Assembly: GCA_963556195.1 (NCBI GenBank)
Contig: OY744532.1
Coordinates: 97,476,665-97,540,664 of the forward strand
Reading direction: 5' to 3'
Length of the DNA: 64,000 nucleotides
Origin: Sepiola atlantica
Taxonomy: Eukaryota > Mollusca > Cephalopoda > Sepiida > Sepiolidae
The notes under the pieces are model-generated. The model saw only the letters and a program-made list of their open reading frames with translations. It was not told the DNA's origin and searched no databases. Shown here in pieces: positions 9,690-21,339 of this stretch (its first letter is position 1; each line of letters begins with the position of its first letter). The position numbers and the translations under genes were made by a program.

Positions 9690-11740
9690 TTATACATATG
9701 CATCTGTGTGCGCAAGCGCGTTTCTCCTAAACATACTACTTTTCACTTACGTATATATGTGTTTATCTTTTTAGTCTTTCAAAAAAACAAATATTTTCAT
9801 TCTGGTCTAATAACTTCGTTTTATTTGGCCAAAAGCCAAAACATATGCTTGAATAAAATAAGAAAATAATAATTCGCATCAGCGGATTAGAAATGACGTT
9901 CTCAAATCATTAAAATGTTTAAACAAATATTGTTTTCATGTCGTTTCAAATTTCGACTTCAATGATTTAACTATGAAACGAACGTCTCAAAAACGCCCCA
10001 GAAAATTTGAAAAACAACGAATTCTAGTCTCAGATATTTCGTTTGTATTTTTATCTGTTTCATTTAAAAAGTTAGTCGATTACACGAATGGTGAACAGGA
10101 TCTATATAGTATTAAGAAATTTGTATTTTTGTGGACTTTTTCTGTCCGTAGGCAAATAGAAACTTATGAGTGGTTCACAGAAAACGAATAGTCACAATTT
10201 ATATAAGTAAGGAAGTAAAATACCTGAGTTCGAATCTCACGTGATTCTGAACTTGATAATGTAAAATATTACATAATATCTTTTGCCAATAAAACCATAC
10301 GTAAATGCATTCATCGTATTAAATCCCTAACGCTAATAGAAACTCGCGCATGTTTGCCACTAAATTCCATAAATATTGTTCTTTGTTCTTAGTATAAACC
10401 GGTAGAAGCAAGGTGGAGATGTAAATTCATATATTCACGTATTATACCCACACAGCTTAAAACTCTGAAATGATCTAGTTGAATAATAAAAAAATTTCGA
10501 CGGATTTAGAAACGTTGAAACGCGTTTTCTGTATCATAACTTTTGCATGTGTCTTTGAAAATAAAAAGACCCTTTAAGACTTAACACTGAACATGTCTTC
10601 ACACGTTATATCCCTAATTATATATGTTAGTCCTTAGAAAGTTATTAGCTCAGACACACAACTATAGATCTTTCTCATATTATAGCCATGTAAATGGTTA
10701 GATCCTTGGAAATCTTGATAAAAACACAACCGATACGAGTTTCTATTTAGCACCAATAAACTGTAAAGGCAATGTTATTAGATTACTTTATTCTCCGCAT
10801 ATATATATATATACATTTACTATATATATATATATATATATATATAGTAAATCATTAAATTGACTTTTAATCGCTCTATCGTAAATTTTGGCATATTCAA
10901 TTCCCCATTTGCTCTTTCTTTCGACAATATTATTAATTAAAAGTACTGATTTTATCCTGACGAGATGATAGTCGAAAGGGTCTTTGAGAGATTTCCGCGT
11001 ATCATTTTAAAATGTATTCATAAGTTTTGTACCTCAAAAGATATATGTGTGTGTGTGTGTGTGTGTTAAATACTACAATCATACATACACGTCATCCCCG
11101 TCCTTCAGAAAAAACATAGTGGTACCAACAATGCCGTGAAAAGTCTTAGTAGATTGAAATAGTATGGATGGATAGCATTTTCCATATCTCGACTGGAAGC
11201 GCATCAAGGGTTTGCAATTATAAGTGAGCCTCTGCTAAAACGTACATGTAAGGTTTTCGATTAACGTGCACATCGCTTGACGAATCGTCACTTCATTTTG
11301 TCAAACACTCGGTCATATTAAGAACTGATTCCATTCTGTAATATCTAAGTAAAACGTCAAGGAAAAAGTGTAAGTCACACTTTATGTGATAACTTCTTAA
11401 TCGTAGAGAGTCGCAAACTTTATCTAGATTGCAGCCAATCAAGTCTCGCATTGCATATAACTCGGAATTTGGCTTGAATTTCAACTTCTGATTTTTCAAA
11501 ATCTGACGTATGAATCTGATGCCTGTTAGTAAGAAAAAACACAACGAAAAACTTCAGCCTAATCAGATAACTAGTTTTTCAGTTATCAAAGTTTCTATGG
11601 TTTAACTTCAGGAATACTTTATACAATATCGAGAAGTAAGGCCTGAATAAGACATTGATCCATTCTTACTTTGTGAGGCGGATGGTATGGAGTCTCATGA
11701 CTGACTTATGCCTTCTTTTCACTTTAATTCCAACGAAAGC
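9687..11740. other. Unassigned sequence with (TA)n and (TG)n microsatellites
   Basis: Microsatellites lie at 10798-10847 (TA, interrupted by ACATTTACT) and 11043-11066 (TG). The open frames at 9973-10191 (+, 72 aa) and 11293-11544 (-, 83 aa) have no domain, signal or repeat support, and I do not recognise them. A lone box B-like GAGTTCGAATCTC is at about 10226 without a box A. Confidence 0.45.
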
Positions 11741-11749
11741 TATCAGTCG

Positions 11750-11930
11750 GTACAGGAGATAACTAAATGAGAAACGGCTGGTGTGATAACGCAAAGTCAG
11801 TTGAAATCCTGATTGTAAAAAGTGGAGAGTATTTTGTACCCGAGGAGAGTTATTTTCACTGAACTTTCGGGAAACACTGACTGTTTTATAAGTAACTGAT
11901 CACAGGCATTAACTGGTGCTTAAACTGCTC
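11750..11930. repeat. Dispersed repeat R3, copy 3 (partial)
   Basis: Matches the second half of the R3 copies: GAAACGGCTG, GTGATAACGCAA, AAAAAGT(G)GA(G)AGTATT, GAGAGTTATTTTCA and CTGATCACAG-like blocks in the same order. Confidence 0.5.
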
Positions 11931-12360
11931 GTAAGAAACGAAAGTATTAATTATATTATAGATGATGCTGCCATATTGTATAATAAATTACAAACATCGG
12001 AGACTAATTAAGTTTGAACGTTACACTGTGTCTGCAATTGTTAAAATGTTCACACAAGATGCGTCGAATAAATATTAATAATAGCAGCCAGACATCTCAA
12101 TAGAAATAACAGAATCAAGAACAGTCGTCGAACAGAAGGGTAAACCGAAGACAACTTTTACTATCTCTAACCGACTCTGTGTATCGTTGTGCATGTCTCC
12201 ATGTTCTTTTCTACACCCCCCCCCCACACACCCACACATACACATATATATATATATTTTTAGATTTTTCACTTATAAAATAAATCATTAAGTGAAGACC
12301 ACGGTTATTGCAATAAAAACAAGCTCGATGATACTCGATTACAGAATACAGAGCATTTAT
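11931..12360. other. Unassigned sequence
   Basis: Nothing recognised. A poly-C run (12217-12225) and a short CA/TA run (12226-12256) are present. The minus-strand frame at 12075-12272 reads through these. Confidence 0.4.
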
Positions 12361-12810
12361 ATGCGATTTTATGAAGGCTTACCAAAGCATTCCATTCAGG
12401 TGACCAAGGATCACTATTAAAGACATTTTCGTACACATATCATTTATTCAAATTAATTTTTTACCTACACGTGTTTCGCTAACAAGCAGGTACTTGTTTG
12501 GCAGATAATCAGGGAAATTAAATGTCTGGAATAAGGATTTCAACAACCGACAACACACAATGTGGCGTTGCATTAATTGAGGTCACTTAAGAGCTGAAGA
12601 GGGCAAAAAAATTAAAAAAGAAAAAAGTACAAAGATAAAAAGAAAAACCTAGAAAATGTCTTAGAAAAGTAGCTCGTGCATTATTTCTGCCACCAAGCCA
12701 CCAAGCAAATAATCGGCCCCAAATGCACTCAAAAAGAACTCTACAAAAACCGAAACAATGTGCGATAATACACTTTCACGTCGGGCGGCACAATGATACC
12801 CCCCCCCCCC
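12361..12810 (-). repeat. Left arm of a 1.1-kb inverted repeat
   Basis: The arm is the diverged reverse complement of 12998-13454. Shared blocks run in order: CGATTTTATGAAGGCTTACC, AAATTAA near the ribozyme-like core, ACAATGTGGCGTTGCATTA, AAAATGTCTTAGAAAAGTAG, GCCACCAAGC, TGTGCGATAATACACTTTCA and a poly-C end. Small indels separate the arms. The pair looks like two inverted copies of one element (PLE terminal repeats can be inverted) or a foldback transposon. Confidence 0.85.
12464..12515 (-). ncRNA. Hammerhead-like motif, left arm
   Basis: On the minus strand: CC, CTGATTA (from 12512 down to 12506; G8 changed to T), a stem II segment containing CTGCCAA and TTGTTAG, GAA (12477-12475), palindrome ACACGTGT (12474-12467), A (12466) and GG. 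G8 is essential, so this copy is predicted inactive. The GAA box and palindromic stem III are intact. Confidence 0.5.
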
Positions 12811-12997
12811 TAAAAAAAACCTGTGTTTATTTCGAAGGGAAACAAGTCAGCACTGGAAATAAGGTTCGTCTTACCGCTGGCATTACGGACGAGCATTTGT
12901 TGCCTTTCCTTGTGATAGAATAGATGTAGAACTCACATACTATCAGTGGCTTGGAATGGTAACTTGTGAGCGGTACTTTAATGTTTTAGTTTTTTGT
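12811..12997. other. Central spacer of the inverted repeat
   Basis: 187 bp with no similarity between its two halves and no coding signal recognised. The plus-strand frame 12723-12923 crosses the arm/spacer border and is unsupported. Confidence 0.5.
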
Positions 12998-13448
12998 TGG
13001 GGGGGGGGTCATCATTGTGCCGCACGACGTGAAAGTGTATTATCGCACATTGTTTAGGTTTTTTTGGTAGTTCTTTTAGAGTGCATTTGGAACCGATTAT
13101 TTGCTTGTTGGCTTGGTGGCAGAAATAATGGACGAGCTACTTTTCTAAGACATTTTCTAGGTTTTCCTTTTTATCTTTGTACTTTCTTGTTTTTTAATTT
13201 TGATTTTTTTCCTCTTCTCTTCTTAAGTGACATCAACTAATGCAACGCCACATTGTGTATTGTCGGTTGTTGAAACGCTTATTCTAGACATTTCATTTCC
13301 CTGATGATCTGCCAAACAAGTACCTGCTTGGTAGTGAACCACTTGTAGGAAAAACATTTAATTTGAATAAATAATATTTGTAAAAAAAAGTTTTTAATGG
13401 TGATCATTGGTCTCCTGAAAGGAATGCTTTGGTAAGTCTTCATAAAAT

Positions 13449-13454
<6 letters not shown>
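12998..13454 (+). repeat. Right arm of the 1.1-kb inverted repeat
   Basis: Inverted copy of 12361-12810. It ends at CGCATATATA, where a (TA)n microsatellite begins. Confidence 0.85.
13296..13352 (+). ncRNA. Hammerhead ribozyme-like motif, right arm
   Basis: TTTCC (13296-13300), intact CTGATGA (13301-13307), stem II CTGCCAA/TTGGTAG (13309-13315 with 13328-13334, 7 bp with one G-U), GAA (13336-13338), CCACTTGT, A (13347) and GGAAA (13348-13352). Stem I TTTCC/GGAAA pairs perfectly over 5 bp. A15.1 is C here, and the stem III palindrome seen in the left arm is broken. Together the two arms imply an ancestral hammerhead. Confidence 0.6.

Positions 13455-13497
<43 letters not shown>
13451..13497. 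repeat. (TA)n microsatellite
   Basis: TA run between the inverted repeat and repeat R5. Confidence 0.95.
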
Positions 13498-13501
<4 letters not shown>

Positions 13502-13502
13502 G

Positions 13503-13577
13503 TTATAATGAAATAATTCCAGGAAGAGATCCGGGTATGAGAGCTCAATGTGATAAACAGAGCAAGAATAAAATAAA
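13503..13577 (+). repeat. Dispersed repeat R5, copy 1
   Basis: Matches 39657-39730: GTGAAATAA/ATGAAATAA, ATTCCAG(G/A)AAGA, ATCCG, GAGAGCTCAATGT and AAACAGAGCAAGAAT in the same order. Both copies follow a (TA)n tract. Confidence 0.75.
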
Positions 13578-13661
13578 GTATAATAACACGAAATTACATA
13601 ATCATCGATGCTACGAAATAACATAATCATCATTGTGTATGTAATTTCGTGTCATTATACT
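13578..13661. repeat. Hairpin-forming inverted repeat
   Basis: GTATAATAACACGAAATTAC (starting 13578) is mirrored by GTAATTTCGTGTCATTATAC ending at 13661, a 23-bp arm with one or two mismatches and a short spacer. Confidence 0.8.
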
Positions 13662-13664
13662 TCA

Positions 13665-13667
<3 letters not shown>

Positions 13668-13709
<42 letters not shown>
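13668..13709. repeat. (TA)n microsatellite
   Basis: Uninterrupted TA run. Confidence 0.95.
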
Positions 13710-13711
<2 letters not shown>

Positions 13712-13712
<1 letters not shown>

Positions 13713-13873
13713 GAATATTTGGAAAGTTTATCAAGATACTTCTTAAGAGAGGATTGATCACAACGAAAAATATATTTCATTTTATTATTTATTTATTTTG
13801 TAAAGTTAATATTTGTTCGTTGTGATGAATCCTTTCGTGAAAAAATATATTGGTAAACTCTCTAAATATTCAT
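13712..13873. repeat. Inverted repeat with TTCGTTGTGAT arms
   Basis: TGAATATTTGGAAAGTTTA...GGATTGATCACAACGAA is mirrored by TTCGTTGTGATGAATCC...GGTAAACTCTCTAAATATTCA. Arms are about 50 bp with mismatches, and the AT-rich loop is about 50 bp. Confidence 0.75.
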
Positions 13874-13975
13874 ATAAATGCTCTGTACCGTATAATCGGG
13901 GCTCATCGAGCTTGTTTTTATTGGCCTTGTTCCGGACTTTATTGAATATACACTATTCCCAGTGAAACATCAATA

Positions 13976-15845
<1,870 letters not shown>

Positions 15846-15849
15846 TAGC

Positions 15850-16095
15850 AAATAGGATGGACCGACTAGCTTAGTTAGCATACAGAGACGCCGAGATGTC
15901 GCAACTTTTAGCTGCATAAGCGCAGTAAGCAGAATATGTCATAGATGCTATTATTAACCAATTCATTAAAGATAATTTGGCGAAATCCTATCTCGCAACT
16001 TTATCGAACGCTTGTCTGCGGTGAGATAAACGGAAAAGCTTCATTGCCCCAAAAGAGAGAAAGCTATCTTAAACGATAGATTATTAAACGGCGCT
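15850..16095 (+). pseudogene. Gypsy gag fragment (tentative)
   Basis: In one broken frame the translation contains RMDRLA, LAYRDAEMSQLLAA and DAIINQFIKDNLAKSYLATL. The pattern of LAxLAYPDA followed by FIxGL is what Gypsy gag capsid C-terminal regions show. Stops interrupt it. Position just ahead of the protease supports the call; family assignment is an inference. Confidence 0.45.
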
Positions 16096-16550
16096 AACTG
16101 GCAGCAAGGACCTGGGGCGCCCATAATAGAGATAGGTTACCCAAAACTGAGTCATACAATGGGAAATAGTCGGAAACTGTAGCCAAGCGAGCCAAGCGAG
16201 ACAAGCTGTGAAAAGTAAGTGTTGTCGGTACACTTCGGCTAAATCTAAGAGACCGCAGCGAGGAAGAAGTACATACCTTGGCCCAGGAAAAAGAATGAAC
16301 AGTGAACCCTCAAAACCTACTCATTACAACCAGCTCGAGTAGATGCTGGGTTCGCAGACATGTAACCATCTCAAATCTTCGTAAAAAGAAACACCCCTCT
16401 GGAAATATGAACTCCAGAGAACATGGATCATAGTGATGATGTAAAAACGACCCGAAACATGTCCACCGAATGAAAACAAACGATCAGGGAAACAAAAGTC
16501 TAAAAAGTAGATGGACCCAGGGACACTAACTCGTAAACCAATGGTCTGGA

Positions 16551-16796
16551 ATGAGGTTTATCATTAAAATAAGACGTCGATCAATAGAGGCATTGATTGA
16601 AACTGGATCGGAGGTCTCGCTTCTTAAAACATCAGTTTCTGAGGACCAACAAACGGAAACATGGTCACTGAAGTATTATAACTTAAAAGTCATCCTGGCA
16701 AACGGGAAAGAGATGGTTTCCAATAGGAGGAGTAATCTACCCGTAAAAGTCAGTAAATTAAAAGCTTCGTTGAGTCTGTATATCACTCTAGATTAG
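16551..16796 (+). pseudogene. Retropepsin (Gypsy protease) fragment
   Basis: An 81-codon open stretch contains ALIETGSEVSLL near residues 14-25, matching the retropepsin active-site pattern ALIDTGSxxSLL, and a later GKEM/LPVKV stretch like the flap and second hydrophobic strand. The catalytic Asp is Glu here (ETG instead of DTG), which should abolish peptidase activity. The next 60 bases read in another frame as a degenerate LLFDAHWLQ, similar to the GxDWL motif following Gypsy proteases. The initial Met is not meaningful. Confidence 0.75.
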
Positions 16797-17279
16797 GATT
16801 GGGAGTTGCTATTTGATGCACACTGGTTGCAAAACAACGTGCCCAAATAGTCTTTTACCCTAACTAATTAAAGGTAATAGGGGTGAACATACTGCTTTTT
16901 ATAATACCAGTGACAAAATCTACGAATTTTTAAAGGAGGAAGTGGAGTAACTGCCACACATCGCGAGTTCTTAAACTGCAGAAAAAGTACTGCCCCTCGT
17001 AGGTCCAAGACCTAACTCTAAGAAAATGTACCTGTGATAGATGCAGATAAGTTGTTACCACGCCTACCTACACTGCAGATTTATGTGGGACGTAGTCACC
17101 TAAAAAAACACTGTAACCTCCCACCGAACTATCACGCAACAACGCAGATTAAAATGACCCCCCTACAAAAGGACAATAACATCTAAACCCAGATCAAATA
17201 TCCAGAAACAAATCAGTTAAAAAGTTTTCGAAATTACCCCTCACTATTAAATAAGTTGCCACATACTATTAAGTTAGTA

Positions 17280-17581
17280 TTAGCAGTCGGTCAAACGGAA
17301 AGGCTACTTGAAACGGCTTAAGATTCGAGCGAGAAAGCCCTGGGAGACGGAGGGAAAAGGGTTACTGACTAACCACTCCCGTTTAGAATTGAGGTGGCGT
17401 CACAAACATGTCAGCAGGAAATAGACATATAACTGAGCAATCTAGAGTTTGCGACGGTATTTTGATGATATTTTAATAATTAGTAAAATTACAGAGAAAC
17501 ATGAAACGCACATACACGGAGTGTTCCCAAAGTGTTCAGGATTACGGTTTCAAACTAAAATAAGAGAAAAGAAAGTTCTTT
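17280..17581 (+). pseudogene. Gypsy reverse transcriptase fragment
   Basis: Frame-shifted pieces read FRIEVAS, TCQQEID, NLEFATVF, then FDDILIISKITEKHETHI and GVF. This is the palm region: the canonical Y/F-x-DD box is seen as FDDI with the following ILI-SK-EEH pattern. The N-terminal RT domain is not readable. Several frameshifts and stops occur, so it is non-functional. Confidence 0.8.
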
Positions 17582-17908
17582 ATGGAACAAATCAAATATT
17601 TGAGACAAATAAAATACAAGATTGGTAGAAGACTCGATCGAGAGAGAGAAAGCGCTATGAAGAATACGCAAGCACAAGACAATGTATCGTATTTGCAGAT
17701 TTTCTGTGCGTTAACGATTTACTATAACATATTTCTCCCAGGTATGCACAATCTACGAGCGCTTTTAACCGAATAATTGAAGAAAGAGAAAGACTGGATT
17801 GGGACAGCAGAATGCGAGGGCACATTTGAGAAAATAAACAACATTCTAACATATGATGTATTTTTTAATTCACAAGATCATCGTAGCCCCGATGCGCGTT
17901 CATACAGC
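17582..17908 (+). pseudogene. Gypsy RT thumb/connection and start of RNase H
   Basis: An open frame at 17582-17776 reads MEQIKYLRQIKYKIGRR followed by a run ending in NMHNLR-like GMHNLRALLTE, which matches the Gypsy region after the RT palm (Y-L-G-x-I ... NYYxxFIPNMHNLR). A stop at 17774 precedes KKEKDWIGTAECEGTFEKI and ILTYDVFF. Near 17878-17895, IIVAP and a D-A pair match the start of RNase H (IIVAxDAS). The domain stops at 17908, where foreign sequence begins. Confidence 0.85.
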
Positions 17909-18205
17909 TTGTCCAAGATCAAAGTGTAGTATCTGTTCCAATGGATACTGCACTCCATACTGGTATTGTCTGGGCCTTCGGGCCTGGATTTACGCCGATC
18001 AATGGGTCTGTCCTGTGCAGTTCTGGGAAGTAACGCTCCCAGGCTTTGCCTCCCCTTTTTGGGGAGGATTAAGTTTAATGCTTAATGTCTGAGGTACTCT
18101 GTCCAGGCAATTTTTAAAAAAAAGCCCTTAGCACTCCTCCTCTGGAGTGCATTCCCACTTTTCGACCTTGTGTCACATTCTACTGTGTGTGACGTAGATA
18201 AATAG
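17909..18205 (+). mobile_element. SINE-like insertion with a U2 snRNA-derived head
   Basis: The insert splits the RNase H domain cleanly: before it IIVAP..., after it IGASVLHR. Near its start a 24-base match to invertebrate U2 snRNA occurs at 17915-17938, covering AAGATCAAAGTGTAGTATC, which contains the GTAGTA branch-site recognition sequence, and the following TGTTC. The body holds a GGGCCTTCGGGCC hairpin (about 17971-17983), a CCTCCCC...GGGGAGG hairpin (about 18049-18067), a run of A at 18116-18122 and a TGTGTCAC/GTGTGTGAC hairpin near the 3' end. No coding. snRNA-headed SINEs (SINEU class) are known from crocodilians; whether this family is described I cannot tell. Target-site duplication is not obvious. 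Confidence 0.7.
17915..17938 (+). pseudogene. U2 snRNA 5'-region remnant
   Basis: Exact match, from memory of the invertebrate U2 consensus, to the segment around the branch-point interaction sequence. The Sm site and 3' stem-loops of U2 are absent, so this is not a functional U2 gene. Confidence 0.75.
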
Positions 18206-18445
18206 GGCATAGGAGCATCTGTTTTACACAGAACAGACGACCGTTCGCTGAATACGATAGCGCATGCGTATCATACATTCTAACCAGTGGAGAAGAGTTA
18301 CTCGCTGATAGAAGAAATAGAAGAAGAAGCCCTGGATATAATTTCGTGTACGCTAAAAGATGCCCATTACAAATCGACCATAAACAGGTTACTAACAATC
18401 CTACTAAATTATATCCTCAAGATGGAGTTCTTTCTATCGTCATGC
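18206..18445 (+). pseudogene. Gypsy RNase H, second part
   Basis: Broken frames read IGASVLHRTDDRSL, HAYHTLTSGEESYSLIEE and LLNYILKMEFFLSS. These correspond to the RNase H strands GIGAVLxH, A-SRxLTxxEKxYSxIEKEALA and the later LxxYDFxxEFxPSK motif. This confirms that 17909-18205 is an insertion into a once continuous gene. Part of the middle of the domain is missing. Confidence 0.8.
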
Positions 18446-19019
18446 TTACGGACTGTCTACATTGATACCGACATCTTCATAACCTCTTGGAGACACTGTA
18501 ATTGACTCTCTACGAACACAGGAGGTGAAATAAACGCTGTGAACACTCGTACAGGAACTTCTAATAACACTTTTAGAGATGATGAAAAAATCGGTGAACG
18601 ATAATTTTCATAAAATATTTAAAATAAGGCATAATAGAAAAGGACTAATAACTTCCCGTAGCATATTCCATCTTTGACGCTGTAGTAATGCACAGTTATC
18701 GGGTGATCATTCCGACGCCATTTCAAAAACGTATTTCCTGGAAGTTTAATGTTTGGTATTCAGGTATACTACGAATGAAGAGTCTTATGCGAAGTTACGT
18801 GAACTAGACGAACATGGACCGACATATCGAGAATACAGTTTAGTAATGTAAATGGTGTGCATTGGCAGCAAGACACCACTCCCATAAACTTCAAACCCTA
18901 AAACGGACAAAACGTGATCGATAATTTATATTGACAAGCGGATAGTCACACAAAATAGACAGAGATACTTAAGTGTAAAAAACAACGCAAGAAACAATTG
19001 GGGGTCTGCATGAATTGTT
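18446..19019 (+). other. Gypsy RNase H to integrase linker, unreadable
   Basis: Expected to hold the integrase zinc finger and core start, but no HHCC motif or first catalytic Asp was readable by eye. Confidence 0.4.
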
Positions 19020-19320
19020 TCGGAGTCGTAGTATTGGATTACGTTACTCAATTCTACGTCAGCCGAATTCAAAATGTTTGTCAATCGTTTCTAGTTGAAT
19101 CGCATCACAATCATGTCGTATCATGCAAGATGCAATGGTCTATCGGTGCGATTTGTTAATACTTTAAAACAGCGTTAAAATAGATACTCCCGCGATGGGT
19201 ACTCACACGGAGAAAGCCAATCTGGATTTTCTGCAAGTGAATACAATGACCCCAATTATAACGTTCTATCTTGTATGTAACCATCTGAAGCTACGATCGA
19301 TAGAAAGATAAAAGCGATGT
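19020..19320 (+). pseudogene. Gypsy integrase core fragment
   Basis: Read with frameshifts, the segment follows the second half of the integrase core: a DYVTQFYVS-like stretch corresponding to DNGTQFTS, then NHVVSCK-like sequence at the YHPxSNG position and FVNTLKQ-like sequence after it, then a PxxxVLSCM-like end. The order fits the region from the second catalytic Asp onward. Heavily damaged. Confidence 0.65.
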
Positions 19321-19419
19321 TCGACAAATTGTTAACGAATAATTAAAAACTGGGACGAATAATAAATCTAAAATAAGAATTTTTTTAAATCGTAGAAAAA
19401 GTTATTTTCAGAATGTTTA

Positions 19420-19740
19420 AGAATAACAAGTCATTTTGGGAAATCGTGATTGAAGATAAAATCATTTGGAATACTGCTCTATATGGTGACAGGGCTATAA
19501 TTTACTCACAACATACATTTTAACAAAATCGAAAAACGATATTCTGATACTGTGGAAGACAACACCACAGAGGAAGAACTGAGTGACGTTCCGTTTCACA
19601 CTTTCAAGGAACCAGCCGCACAAGTAGGTTTTCAAAGGTGAACCTCGAAAGCAACACCGTGAAAATAGCAACTTTATGAGGGTCAACCCCAAGTTACAAA
19701 TATATTGACCTTTTACGGATCAAACGCCTTAAAAGGGGAG
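19420..19740 (+). pseudogene. Gypsy integrase C-terminal tail and polypurine tract
   Basis: Plus-strand pieces include WEIVIEDKI, VWRQ-like ERYSDTVEDNTTEEELSDVP and FHTFKEPAAQVG. Acidic Ser/Thr-rich tails of this kind follow the integrase GPY/F region in Gypsy elements. The purine run near 19731-19740 follows. Confidence 0.55.
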
Positions 19741-20616
19741 TTATGGTTTCAGCTGATGTATATATTTCAGAAATTAATCTACTTACACGGACATAAAAAA
19801 TACAGCTACTACTAAACGTGGTGGCATCAATGTGTGGCAATTATGACACCGGAATCGTGACGCGAACTTTCTTCTGTGACACTTTCCTTATTTATAGAAC
19901 TGTGTTTGTCTTGATTTTCACCGACCGGTATGATCACAACCCGCATATCTGAATGCCTATCCGATTAACACACACCCGAAAGAATATACGGCGCCAACCG
20001 AAATGAATATGTCCCCACACTTTCTTTTAAATGCTCGAATCAACTCTTTTAGTCGGTACGTTCCTTAGACTTTTGGAACTTTCATTCATTGACGAGCACT
20101 ACATATATTTCATTGTGTTAAGTTTGACTATACGAAATTATAAAATGTTGTATTGATAGACTTTGTCATTCTATCTTTTGATAACGTGTTATCTATCTTC
20201 ATTATTCATCATAAAAGCGTTTTGCTCGTACAATAAGTAAGTAAAAGTGGTCAAGGACAAATGTGTACAGAATGAGTTAAAAGACGGCTTTCAAATACAT
20301 GCTTCTTTTAACACGTGCAGAAACGCGTTGATAAATGCAAACAGAAACCAAAATAAGTATATCAATGCTTTCCTCAGATGAAATACAGGCACTCATGTCG
20401 ATCAGAACATTCATGATACAGTCGGTGAGTCATATAATTACCACTGATACATTAAAGTATATTAATGGACTATGTGACACAAAAGCACCAATCGTTAGCA
20501 AAATACAAAAGCCATTGTTAGTCAGACAACGGAATAAATAACGCATAGATCGTCAGCCATTATTAGCTGTCTCATGTGCCGACACATATACACAATACAA
20601 CTCAAACACACACTCG
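19741..20616. other. Possible 3' LTR of the Gypsy relic, then unassigned sequence
   Basis: The sequence begins TTATGGTTTC right after the polypurine run, where an LTR should start. No second copy was found upstream, so LTR identity rests on position only. The plus-strand frame at 20335-20541 is unsupported. Confidence 0.35.
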
Positions 20617-20618
20617 GG

Positions 20619-20678
<60 letters not shown>

Positions 20679-20706
20679 TATACATGTTAATATATATATA
20701 TATATA
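20617..20706. repeat. (CA)n(TA)n compound microsatellite
   Basis: CA run 20617-20641 followed by interrupted TA. Confidence 0.95.
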
Positions 20707-20772
20707 ATTGTAAGCAATGAAAATATATATATGGTAATCCAACAACACACAGACTTCCGAGTTTCATTTTGA
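20707..20772 (-). repeat. PLE 3'-end fragment with partial hammerhead
   Basis: Shares GTAAGC(A/T)ATGAAAATATAT, ATGG(T/G)AAT and a CAC(A)CAGA block with the 3' end of PLE C at 37611-37672. On the minus strand it retains GAAAC (from 20766), a short loop, then GTC and TGTGTG, i.e. the GAA - stem III (AC/GT) - C17 - stem I part. The CTGAAGA part is lost. Confidence 0.55.
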
Positions 20773-21109
20773 TATTGCCCATATGCTTCTAGAGAAATCT
20801 ATTTGATTATGATAAGAGGGTAGTGGTTAAACACAAAACAGTGTTGCTTTTCTTTTAATAATTATGTTGTTATCATTTAATATTTAAAACGTCCTTGTCG
20901 GGAATAAATGAAGTGATGAGTAAATTGAAAATGGCGGCCTCCAATGTTCGGGGCATTAATATGCAGATAATAGTACGTTAACATGTTCTTGTAGAAAGGG
21001 TCGATTCGCAGTTCGCCTATTGCCCCTGCTGTGACTGTTCACCACTTTTTACGAGCCTTCTCAGGCGTGTAGGTACTCTTCTACTAGCTCTTCAGTTCAT
21101 CCATTATAC

Positions 21110-21112
<3 letters not shown>
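20773..21112. other. Unassigned sequence
   Basis: Nothing recognised. Confidence 0.4.

Positions 21113-21169
<57 letters not shown>
21113..21169. repeat. (TA)n microsatellite
   Basis: Uninterrupted TA run. Confidence 0.95.
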
Positions 21170-21170
<1 letters not shown>

Positions 21171-21261
21171 TTATTAGTCTCGTTAAAAATTCTGTGACAC
21201 GAGAACTCTGCTTTTATAACCAACAATTTACTCACACACGATAAGTTTCAACTAATTGTAA

Positions 21262-21264
<3 letters not shown>

Positions 21265-21315
<51 letters not shown>
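21265..21315. repeat. (TA)n microsatellite, tail side of SINE S2 copy A
   Basis: TA run about 30 bp from the 3' side of the minus-strand SINE. Confidence 0.95.
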
Positions 21316-21317
<2 letters not shown>

Positions 21318-21339
21318 CATAAAAAAATCATATTAAATT

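Larger units (their letters stand above)
15850..19741 (+). mobile_element. Decayed Gypsy-type LTR retrotransposon
   Basis: Fragments of gag, protease, RT, RNase H and integrase occur in the order typical of Ty3/Gypsy elements (PR-RT-RH-IN), all on the plus strand but scattered over frames with many stops. The element is interrupted by a SINE-like insert at 17909-18205. A polypurine run (AAAAGGGGAG, about 19731-19740) just after the integrase tail is the expected plus-strand primer and would place the 3' LTR start near 19741. Flanking LTRs were not confirmed. It is a dead relic. Confidence 0.85.

Noticed and set aside
13755..13850. GTGATGA near GAAAAA in the inverted repeat at 13712-13873
   Set aside because: C3 and U4 of the core are missing, and flanking helices do not pair in hammerhead order.
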